Shown in pieces: positions 1 through 5,761 of a stretch of DNA of 6,074 bases. Every line of letters begins with the position of its first letter. The stretch's first letter is position 1. The DNA is taken from assembly GCA_046152955.1 (NCBI GenBank), contig JBJXGA010000291.1, forward strand, positions 1 through 6,074. Direction: 5' to 3'. The position numbers and the translations under genes are program-made. The notes under the pieces were generated by a model. It made no database searches. It was not told the origin of the DNA and saw nothing but the letters and a program-made list of their open reading frames with translations. Source of the DNA: SIAF01 sp046152955. Lineage in GTDB: Bacteria; Planctomycetota; Planctomycetia; Planctomycetales; Planctomycetaceae.

Positions 1-908
1 AGATCGTCGCCGGAATGCAACAGGTGATGGGACCGTTGCCTGGCGAGGAAAAGCGGACTGAATTGGCCGTCGAGATCGAGGAGGAAGTCGACTTGGGATC
101 TTACGTTCGCCGCAAGCTGACCTACGCCTCGGAACCGGGGGGACGAGTCCCGGCCTACCTGCTCATTCCCCAACGCGTCCTCGCGGGGGGGCAAACAGCA
201 GCTGCCGTTCTTTGCCTGCATCCCACGAACCTCGAAGTCGGACCGGGAGCGATCGTCGGCGCGGGGGGAAAGCCGCAGCAACCCTATGGCAGTGAGCTGG
301 CCGAGCGGGGCTTTGTCGTGCTGGCCCCGTGGTATCCGCGAATGAGCGGCTACGAGCCCGATCTGGAAAAACTCGGATACCAGAGTACGACAATGAAGGC
401 CATTTGGGACAACGTGCGGGGGATCGACCTGCTGGAATCGCTGCCGTATGTCCGACGCGGGGGAGTGGGAGTGATCGGCCACTCGCTGGGTGGCCACAAT
501 TCGGTTTATACGGCAGTGTTTGAGCCACGCATCAAAGCAGTCGTTTCGAGTTGCGGGCTGGATTCGTATCTGGACTATAAAGGGGGAGACATTCGGGGAT
601 GGGGGAGCAAATATTACATGCCGCGATTGATGGATTATCGCGAGCGGCTGGGGGACATCCCGTTTGATTTTCATGAAATGGCCGGAGCGCTGGCGCCGCG
701 GCACTGTCTGATTTGCGCCCCGCTCGGGGACGACAATTTTCAGTGGCAGAGCGTCGATCGGGTGGCGCGCGCCGCGGCGCAGGTGTATCGTTTGCACGGT
801 CACCCGGAGCGGCTGCGCGTGGAACATCCCGATTGCGATCACGATTTTCCGGTTGCCATGCGCGAGGCGGCTTACCGACTGTTTGAAGCGGCGCTGCCGG
901 CCCGTTGA
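1..908 (+). CDS. Alpha/beta hydrolase, dienelactone-hydrolase type (5' end outside window)
   Basis: This is a probable cytoplasmic serine hydrolase acting on an ester or lactone; the substrate is unknown. Numbered from the ATG at base 15 (297 residues), the nucleophile elbow is G155-H-S157-L-G-G. D239 or D240 in the APLGDD segment is the likely acid, and H276 in the HPDCDHDF segment the likely catalytic histidine. That Ser-Asp-His order fits the alpha/beta hydrolase fold. No signal peptide or membrane segment is seen. The frame stays open from the ATG back to the window edge (codons for I-V-A-G precede it), and 'AGMQQVMGPLPG' reads like a continuing N-terminal helix, so the true start is probably upstream. 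The sequence resembles dienelactone-hydrolase-like proteins common in planctomycetes (memory, not a search). It lies 34 bases before the amidohydrolase on the same strand, suggesting a shared transcript. Fold and triad are well supported; the reaction is inference. Confidence 0.9.
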   Translation, partial: IVAGMQQVMGPLPGEEKRTELAVEIEEEVDLGSYVRRKLTYASEPGGRVPAYLLIPQRVLAGGQTAAAVLCLHPTNLEVGPGAIVGAGGKPQQPYGSELAERGFVVLAPWYPRMSGYEPDLEKLGYQSTTMKAIWDNVRGIDLLESLPYVRRGGVGVIGHSLGGHNSVYTAVFEPRIKAVVSSCGLDSYLDYKGGDIRGWGSKYYMPRLMDYRERLGDIPFDFHEMAGALAPRHCLICAPLGDDNFQWQSVDRVARAAAQVYRLHGHPERLRVEHPDCDHDFPVAMREAAYRLFEAALPAR

Positions 909-931
909 CCGGCCGCGTGTGGCCCCATTCC

Positions 932-936
932 AGGAG
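932..936 (+). promoter_or_regulatory. Shine-Dalgarno site deciding the amidohydrolase start
   Basis: AGGAG lies 6 bases before the ATG at 943. It supports that start over the in-frame ATG at 853, which would add 30 residues overlapping the end of the upstream hydrolase gene and unlike the family N-terminus. Confidence 0.75.
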
Positions 937-942
937 CGCCTG

Positions 943-1764
943 ATGAGTACAATCCACGACCTTCCCGCGATCGACGTGCATGGGCATTACGGCCGATATC
1001 AGAGTCGGAAACCGTATCTGCTGGGGGACGGATTCTATTCCGGAGACGCGGCGGAGGTCGTGCGGCGGGCGCGTCAGGTGAATGTGGCGCTGACGATCGT
1101 CTCGCCCCTGGCAGCGCTCCTCCCACGGTTCGGGGCCGACGCCGTCGCCGGGAATATCGAAGCCGCACGAGTGGTCGCCCAGACGCCGGGGCTCAAACAG
1201 TACGTGGTGATCGATCCTCGTCGTGAAGAGACCTATCGCCAGGCCGAGCAGATGCTCGGGGAACCGCAATGCGTCGGGATCAAGATCCACCCCGAGGAGC
1301 ACGGCTATCCGATCGGGGAGTTCGCCCGGCCGATCTTCGAATTTGCCGCGCTCCATCAGGCGATCGTGTTGACGCACAGCAGCGAACAAAACAGCCTGGC
1401 GGCGGATTTCGTTCCGTGGGTGAACGAGTTTCCCCAAGTGCGGTTGATCCTGGCGCACATCGGGTGCGGCTGGGACGGCGATCTGGGGCATCAGGTGCGG
1501 GCGATTCAGCAAAGCCGCCACGGGAATGTCTTCGCCGACACCTCCAGCGCCCGCTCGATCACCCCCGGACTGATCGAATGGGCGGTGCGGGAAGTGGGGG
1601 CCGAGCGGGTGCTGTTCGGAACCGACACGCCGTTGTATCACACCGCGATGCAGCGGACTCGGATCAACGAGGCGGAACTTTCTGAGGCGGTGAAGCGACA
1701 AATCCTGCGCGACAACGCGCTGCGGCTGTTTGGCCCGCTATTGAGCGAATTCGCAGCGGAATGA
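943..1764 (+). CDS. Metal-dependent amidohydrolase (Amidohydro_2 / PF04909 type)
   Basis: This 273-residue TIM-barrel hydrolase or decarboxylase is related to the ACMSD and 2-pyrone-4,6-dicarboxylate lactonase group. The N-terminal 'AIDVHGHYG' supplies the HxH metal pair (H13, H15). GIKIHPEEHG (K114, H116) ends a barrel strand. LTH at H145 matches the third metal histidine, LAHIG at H172 the catalytic histidine, and LFGTDTPL (D228) the closing aspartate. All expected ligands are therefore present and the length is usual for the smaller family members. There is no signal peptide, so it should act in the cytoplasm. The start at 943 is chosen because AGGAG lies 6 bases upstream and MSTIHDLPAIDVHGH is a natural family N-terminus. 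It follows the dienelactone-type hydrolase by 34 bases, so the two may catalyse consecutive steps; the substrate is not identifiable. TatD-like deoxyribonuclease is a less likely alternative, because the LFGTDTP ending and overall layout fit Amidohydro_2 better. Confidence 0.9.
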   Translation: MSTIHDLPAIDVHGHYGRYQSRKPYLLGDGFYSGDAAEVVRRARQVNVALTIVSPLAALLPRFGADAVAGNIEAARVVAQTPGLKQYVVIDPRREETYRQAEQMLGEPQCVGIKIHPEEHGYPIGEFARPIFEFAALHQAIVLTHSSEQNSLAADFVPWVNEFPQVRLILAHIGCGWDGDLGHQVRAIQQSRHGNVFADTSSARSITPGLIEWAVREVGAERVLFGTDTPLYHTAMQRTRINEAELSEAVKRQILRDNALRLFGPLLSEFAAE

Positions 1765-2073
1765 GAGGCTTGGGCCGCAGAACCGCTAAAATCCTCAGAA
1801 TCGCTAAAATTGACCCCACTTGCCGGTCGAACTGGAATTCAGGCCGTTTTGATGTCCGCGTGAAGTGGCGCTGAGACTCTGTCGCAGCCTAACGATACCG
1901 ACTAGGTGGACTTTCTCGACCATTCGGTTTGAGAGGGTTCTTCCGGTTATGACGTGAAGGCGCAGTCGAACAAGGTCTACTGGATATGCCGGTCGATCTA
2001 CTTGTCCCAGGCGAACCGGATTTTCCGGATGATGCGGCTGTTCACCGAAACGACCGTCCAGGGCGTGGGACCA
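1765..2073 (+). other. Intergenic region before the BBP7-like gene
   Basis: These 309 bases separate the hydrolase pair from the outer-membrane protein gene. I see no convincing gene, tRNA or rho-independent terminator. Near its start is an imperfect tandem repeat (1779-1810), followed by TTGACCCCACTTG. A short hairpin (CCGGA, 3-base loop, TCCGG) lies at 2016-2028. A GTG at 1954 is in frame with the downstream gene, but the 40 residues it adds precede an obvious signal peptide and are unlikely to be translated. The promoter of the downstream gene should lie here; no strong -35/-10 pair stands out. Confidence 0.5.
1779..1810 (+). repeat. Imperfect tandem repeat, 18-base period
   Basis: AGAACCGCTAAAAT (1779-1792) recurs as AGAATCGCTAAAAT (1797-1810) with one mismatch and a 4-base spacer (CCTC). 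The second copy runs straight into TGACCCCACTTG. Two copies only; the function is unknown. Confidence 0.45.
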
Positions 2074-3165
2074 ATGAAGCTGACGGTGATATTCATGGTT
2101 GTCCTGTTGCCGGCTTTGTCTGGGATGGCCCTGGGCCAATCCGTCGAGGTTGAGAACAAAGGCCTGATCGATTCCACCTCGCTTCCAAATGCACCCCACG
2201 GAATCGGCGAGATAGGCTCCCCCCCGTTTGGCCTGGGGGACGATGCTCCGGAATGGTTGCGCCTGAACAAAATGGGCCCGGCGAGATTTGTCGCCGAGTC
2301 CCCTGGACTCACAGTGTACGCCGGCTTTTTGGCAGTTCAGCGGGCCGCCCTGGACGGCAATCCGCTGGTTCAGAACGCGGCAGATCAGTTCACGCTGTTT
2401 GACAGCGGTTCCTATGAGCTCAACTGGGCAACGGGCTTGGACCTGGGTATCGGCCACCGTTTTCCTTCGGAATCGTTCGTCGACGGATGGGATGCCCGCT
2501 TCATGGGAGCTCAGGGGGCAACGGCCGAGGAGAGCTTCACGACGCCTGGCCCCTGGGTGATTCCCGGCGATTCGACCATCTGGCCGCAAGCGGACATCAC
2601 GGGAAAGTATGACTCGCGCGTGGTGAGCGCCGAGTGGAATCTGGAGCATGATGCGGATAACGGTTGCTTCACCTGCCTGGCCGGTATCCGTTGGTTGCAG
2701 CTTGACGATCATCTGTCAACCAAGGCATCGTTCTCGAATGCCGACGCACTGACCTTGGCCACCGATACAACCAACAATCTATATGGTGGACAGGTGGGGC
2801 TCAGGATCGCCATCAGTAAGGTGGGCACACCCTTGGAGATCGTAACCCGCCTGAAGGCGGGGCTCTATGCCAACTCGAGTTCCGTGTCATCGATCATCAC
2901 CCAGTATTCGCAGCCTGGGGGATGGGTAGGCGGTCAAGACGCCACACGCCTCGCCTTCGTCGGCGACTTGGAATTTAATGTGAATTATCATCTGTCCGAT
3001 CGTTGGTCGACCTATCTGGCATGGCAGATGCTGTGGATCGAGGGAGTTGCCGTGGCGGGCAATCAACCTCAACCGGGCCGGCTTCTGGCGGGCGACCCCG
3101 CGTTCGACCAATCCAACGGCGCTTGGTTTTCCGGAATTATCGCTGGAGTGCAATTCCGTTGGTAG
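2074..3165 (+). CDS. Outer-membrane beta-barrel protein, planctomycete BBP7/DUF1551-like
   Basis: This is a predicted 363-residue outer-membrane protein of unknown cargo or role. Starting at ATG 2074 gives a clear signal peptide: MK, then a hydrophobic stretch to about residue 17, then a small-residue cleavage region around residues 18-22 (MALGQS). After a Pro/Gly-rich linker (about 30-60), the rest alternates aromatic/hydrophobic and polar residues as in beta strands. Recognisable family-like segments are GLDLGIGHRF (121-130), SRVVSAEWNL (181-190), LAGIRWLQLDD (about 202-212), NNLYGGQVGLRI (about 234-245), RLKAGLYAN (259-267) and WQMLWIEGVAVAGNQ (about 317-331). The last residue is Trp after VQFRW, a typical beta-signal for BAM insertion. 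An in-frame GTG at 1954 would bury the signal peptide 40 residues inside, so I reject it; no strong Shine-Dalgarno precedes either start. The gene ends 5 bases from the convergent cysteine-rich gene. Barrel and location are well supported; the family name is from memory. Confidence 0.8.
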   Translation: MKLTVIFMVVLLPALSGMALGQSVEVENKGLIDSTSLPNAPHGIGEIGSPPFGLGDDAPEWLRLNKMGPARFVAESPGLTVYAGFLAVQRAALDGNPLVQNAADQFTLFDSGSYELNWATGLDLGIGHRFPSESFVDGWDARFMGAQGATAEESFTTPGPWVIPGDSTIWPQADITGKYDSRVVSAEWNLEHDADNGCFTCLAGIRWLQLDDHLSTKASFSNADALTLATDTTNNLYGGQVGLRIAISKVGTPLEIVTRLKAGLYANSSSVSSIITQYSQPGGWVGGQDATRLAFVGDLEFNVNYHLSDRWSTYLAWQMLWIEGVAVAGNQPQPGRLLAGDPAFDQSNGAWFSGIIAGVQFRW

Positions 3166-3170
3166 GGTCG

Positions 3171-3752
3171 CTAGTAATCATCATTTCGCTCTTTCTCGTC
3201 CTTGGCGGACCCTTTGACCTTGCCAGGCTTAGCTGGTTTGTTTGATTTTTGGTCTTTGCTTTGCGGCGGGGCTTGGTCGTCGTCTTTCGCCGATTTCGAT
3301 TCTGCCACCGGCTCAGTCTCGGCCTTCTGGCGACATTGTTCGCACAAGTCCTCGACGACCCACTTGAACGAGGGAACTTTCTTGGTGATTGTCTTGCGCA
3401 TCAGTTTTCGTTTCGTGTAAATCGTCGGGGGATTCTTGGGTTCCCAGTCGAACCACACCCTCCGCTTAGGTTGCGAACAGAGCTTCTCGGGATCACAGTT
3501 TTCATCGCAGACCATCTCGCAGTTTTTCGCGCCCCGCTCGCTGCGTCCTCCGACACAGATCTCCTCATCTTTATACCCCAGACAGGTGACGGTAATCTTT
3601 TTCTCTTCACGCACCAGGCGGCAGACCTTCTCGCAAGGTTCACAACCGCACCGCACGCAGCAAAGATGGCCAGCGTACAGCCATTGAGAGGTCGAAACAC
3701 CGGTAAATAGGGCCACGACTCCGATAGTCAGCAGGCAGACAAACGTACGCAT
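3171..3752 (-). CDS. Secreted cysteine-rich protein with lysine-rich tail, unknown function
   Basis: This 193-residue exported protein has no function I recognise. Residues 1-28 look like a signal peptide (MRTFVCLLTIGVVALFTG, then a polar region ending near YAG). The mature part has 14 cysteines: a dense N-terminal cluster CCxxCxCxxCxxxC (31-44), then C57, C66, C78, C82, C86, C92, and a CxxC pair (137, 140). A basic stretch (YTKRKLMRKTITKKVPSFKW, about 112-131) precedes the CxxC. From about 141 the tail is low-complexity, rich in Lys, Asp, Glu, Gln and Pro. Similar cysteine patterns followed by 'KKxVPxxKWVVE' recur in planctomycete exported proteins (memory). The start at 3752 is chosen because it begins the signal peptide and has AAGGTG upstream; a frame extension to 3848 would overlap the porin gene. 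It sits 43 bases downstream of the porin on the same strand, probably co-transcribed. Disulfide cross-linking or metal binding in the envelope is inference. Confidence 0.82.
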   Translation of the reverse strand: MRTFVCLLTIGVVALFTGVSTSQWLYAGHLCCVRCGCEPCEKVCRLVREEKKITVTCLGYKDEEICVGGRSERGAKNCEMVCDENCDPEKLCSQPKRRVWFDWEPKNPPTIYTKRKLMRKTITKKVPSFKWVVEDLCEQCRQKAETEPVAESKSAKDDDQAPPQSKDQKSNKPAKPGKVKGSAKDEKERNDDY

Positions 3753-3757
3753 GATTG

Positions 3758-3763
3758 CACCTT
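3758..3763 (-). promoter_or_regulatory. Shine-Dalgarno site of the cysteine-rich gene
   Basis: On the minus strand AAGGTG precedes the ATG at 3752, with AAGG 7 bases from the start codon. It selects this start over the upstream in-frame ATG at 3848. Confidence 0.65.
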
Positions 3764-3795
3764 GAGTCAGACTGTGTGTTGTGAACGCCGTAAGG

Positions 3796-5304
3796 CTACC
3801 AGTTGAAGTCGAGGCGAATGCCCAGGAGATTCGACGTCGTCTGTCCATACAGCGACTGGGCTGTGGTCACGGGATGGATCCAATCGAACATCAGGCGGAC
3901 GCGGTCGCTCCAGTACCAGTTGCAACCCAGCGTAAAATCTTGGATCGCACCCTTATTCACGGCATTGACGTTCAAGAACGAGAAGCGGGTCTTGAGTTCC
4001 CACGCACCCCAGCCCCATCCTGATCTGGTTCCAAACACGTTGGTGTGCGGGCTATTCCGAAAGAATTGCGCCCCGTGTTGACCGAACCGTTCATAATTGC
4101 GGTTCTCTCCCGTCAGGAAATAGCTCAGATGCGCATAGGCCCCGTAGAACACCGGTTGCTCCCCCGAATTCTGCCGGACCTGTGCGATATAGCCCTCTGA
4201 CTGGAGCGTGACAGATCCCCAGACGATGGCTCCTTCGACGTTTCCCACCGTGTACGATTTCGCGGCGAGGTTCCCCGTGTCGACCAGAAACGGACCCTGG
4301 CGCACTTCCGGCCGGGCTCGAAAACGCACTAAATCGTCCTGGTCGTAAGTGTACAGGGCGCCGACACCGGTATGGACCGCGTAGCGGCCGTTCGTCGGTT
4401 CGTCGTAATACGGGCACCATGTCGCCCGCCCGCTGACTCGAATTCCCATGTTGCTGTCGATCTGCTTCTGGAGCCCTTCACTGATGCTGTCGAAAAATGC
4501 CCCGTACGAAATCGTGGCGTTTTGGTCGTCAGTGCAATTGTAGACTGCCAGGCCGACTTCGCGGTCCGCGGTGAAAATCCCCTGAGTGGGAATCGATCGC
4601 TCCAGGAATACGTTCTGGGTGTCGTTCGTCACCTGCTCGAGTCCGAAGGGGACGAAGAAATTGCCGGCACGAATGCGCCCCAGGAGCGGGACTTCGTTGA
4701 TTGTGAAGTAGGCGTCTTTGACCTGCGGCGCCGTGATGCTCGCGGTGGGGGTCACGCCGATCTGTTCCGGCTCCAGCGTCATCTGCAAGCGGAAATCGTA
4801 CACGCCGTAGCCCGTTCCTTCGGCCAACAGACGCACGCGACGGAATTCAAAGTAGTTGATGGCATCAGGAATCGAGGGAGAGTTGGACGGCCACATGATG
4901 TAATCCATCTGAATGTGACCGCCCAACCGGACGTTCCATTTGTCGTTCGACAAGTCAACCCATTCCTCTTCCTTTTTCGCGTCCTTTTTCGGATCACCTT
5001 TTTTCGCGTCCGCCTCAAGCTTCTCGATTCGCTTGAGGAGCCGCCGAAAGTCTTCCGACTGCCCCTCTGCCTGCTGCGAGTCCTTATTGGGTTCGAACGC
5101 CTCAGCGTCCTTCTCAAAGTCGGTCTCGTCGTCGGCAAAGAGTCCCGGTGGCTCCCCCACGCCAAGTAAAGGCGGAAACTCCTGTGCGGACGCGCGCTGA
5201 GCAATCGGCATCAGGCCGACCGCGAACAGTCCCATTACAAACCACAGCGCCAATCGGGGCACTGTGGCTGCCTGACGGAAGCAAATTGTCTTGCCAACGG
5301 GCAT
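3796..5304 (-). CDS. OprO/OprP-like porin (PF07396 type)
   Basis: This 502-residue outer-membrane porin is of the phosphate/pyrophosphate-selective porin family. Specificity for phosphate is not implied, since planctomycetes appear to use many divergent paralogues. Residues 1-41 form a long signal peptide (hydrophobic core about 18-33, RASAQ|EF cleavage region). An acidic linker (50-80) leads to a short predicted coiled coil (FRRLLKRIEKLEADA, 86-100) and a Lys/Asp/Glu segment (101-114). The barrel starts at WNVRLGGHIQMDY (123-135), continues through YFEFRRVRLLAEG (151-163), VKDAYFTINEVPLLG (195-209), and the diagnostic GNFFVPFGLEQ (214-224) and FLER (233-236), and ends LDFNW with a terminal aromatic for BAM recognition. 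GAGGG lies 9 bases before the ATG. It is the promoter-proximal gene of a likely operon with the cysteine-rich gene. The central part aligns by eye with the plus-strand porin fragment at 5762-6074, so the two are paralogues. Confidence 0.93.
   Translation of the reverse strand: MPVGKTICFRQAATVPRLALWFVMGLFAVGLMPIAQRASAQEFPPLLGVGEPPGLFADDETDFEKDAEAFEPNKDSQQAEGQSEDFRRLLKRIEKLEADAKKGDPKKDAKKEEEWVDLSNDKWNVRLGGHIQMDYIMWPSNSPSIPDAINYFEFRRVRLLAEGTGYGVYDFRLQMTLEPEQIGVTPTASITAPQVKDAYFTINEVPLLGRIRAGNFFVPFGLEQVTNDTQNVFLERSIPTQGIFTADREVGLAVYNCTDDQNATISYGAFFDSISEGLQKQIDSNMGIRVSGRATWCPYYDEPTNGRYAVHTGVGALYTYDQDDLVRFRARPEVRQGPFLVDTGNLAAKSYTVGNVEGAIVWGSVTLQSEGYIAQVRQNSGEQPVFYGAYAHLSYFLTGENRNYERFGQHGAQFFRNSPHTNVFGTRSGWGWGAWELKTRFSFLNVNAVNKGAIQDFTLGCNWYWSDRVRLMFDWIHPVTTAQSLYGQTTSNLLGIRLDFNW
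4973..5011 (-). repeat. Short direct repeat inside the porin linker
   Basis: The 12-base unit TTTTTCGCGTCC (plus-strand reading) occurs at 4973-4984 and 5000-5011, 27 bases (9 codons) apart. On the coding strand it encodes the DAKK and (A)DAKK units of the charged linker. It probably reflects low-complexity coding sequence prone to slippage, not a regulatory site. Confidence 0.55.
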
Positions 5305-5761
5305 CGGGTCAGTCCCTCACGACTGGGCGACCAGCAACTTTTTGTGGGCGCCGAACAGATTTGAAGGGCCTGCGGTTTTCCGCTCAGCGCTGGATTCGGA
5401 GTCTTACAATAGGATGTATCGGTAATTTGTTCCGTTTCGCTTGAGTCTAATGATTTTCGCGATTCTGACGATTGAAATGAGCCGCTCCGGCAAGTTTTCG
5501 GGAATATTGAACAATTCGGCTGGCGTCGATCCGATCACGGCTTGTCGTCCGGTGCGGCCTTCGCTCCATTGCCGCCTGGCAGCAACTGTCATGCCAGAAT
5601 TCATAGGAGCATTCAACATCCCACGAGTTGGTTCACAGATTCGCATACGCTCTTGCCGAAGCCGCACGCCCAGAAATCAAGCCCAACGTACGCGGATGGT
5701 TCCGAAATACGCAACTCATGTCTCGCATACATCCCATCTTTCCTGGTCTGCCTTCAGGACG
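5305..5761. other. AT-richer gap between head-to-head porins
   Basis: About 450 bases contain no protein I recognise on either strand. The stretch next to 5304 must carry the promoter and leader of the minus-strand operon; no strong -35/-10 pair is evident. A small perfect stem, GCGG-TTTT-CCGC, lies at 5372-5383. From 5426 onward the plus frame of the downstream porin fragment is open without a stop, but its translation (for example the segment starting MPEFIGAFNIPRVG at 5591) is Arg/Ser/Thr-rich. It has no signal peptide and does not match the porin N-terminus. An 87-residue minus-strand frame (5404-5667) and a plus frame at 5628-6008 have no convincing start or family resemblance. Confidence 0.5.
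5314..5318 (-). promoter_or_regulatory. Shine-Dalgarno site of the porin gene
   Basis: GAGGG on the minus strand lies 9 bases upstream of the ATG at 5304 and supports that start, which also gives a complete signal peptide. Confidence 0.6.

Noticed and set aside
532..1701. 389-residue minus-strand open frame antisense to both hydrolase genes
   Set aside because: It is a GC-rich shadow frame: Arg/Pro/His-rich translation, no family motifs, and it covers genes whose catalytic motifs are intact on the plus strand.
2016..2028. CCGGA-TTT-TCCGG hairpin
   Set aside because: A 5-base stem with a 3-base loop, no T-run and not near a gene end; such stems are common in GC-rich DNA.
1954..2073. GTG-initiated 40-residue extension of the BBP7-like protein
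   Set aside because: It would place an excellent signal peptide internally and has no good ribosome-binding site, so the ATG at 2074 is preferred.
1804..2712. 302-residue minus-strand open frame across the gap and the BBP7-like gene
   Set aside because: No recognisable domain, no Shine-Dalgarno at its start, and it overlaps a gene with a clear signal peptide and barrel.
3223..3248. CCAG-6 bases-CTGG followed by a T-rich run, as a terminator for the plus-strand barrel gene
   Set aside because: The stem is only 4 base pairs and lies inside the cysteine-rich coding sequence, so it is too weak to call.
4372..5169. 265-residue plus-strand open frame antisense to the porin
   Set aside because: It is a mirror of porin codons: Val/Arg/Leu-rich without motifs, while the opposite strand encodes a complete porin.
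5452..5468. Inverted near-copy (15 of 17 bases) of TCAGAATCGCTAAAATT at 1795-1811
   Set aside because: A rough estimate gives a few such matches by chance in a window of this size, so it is not evidence of paired repeats or element ends.
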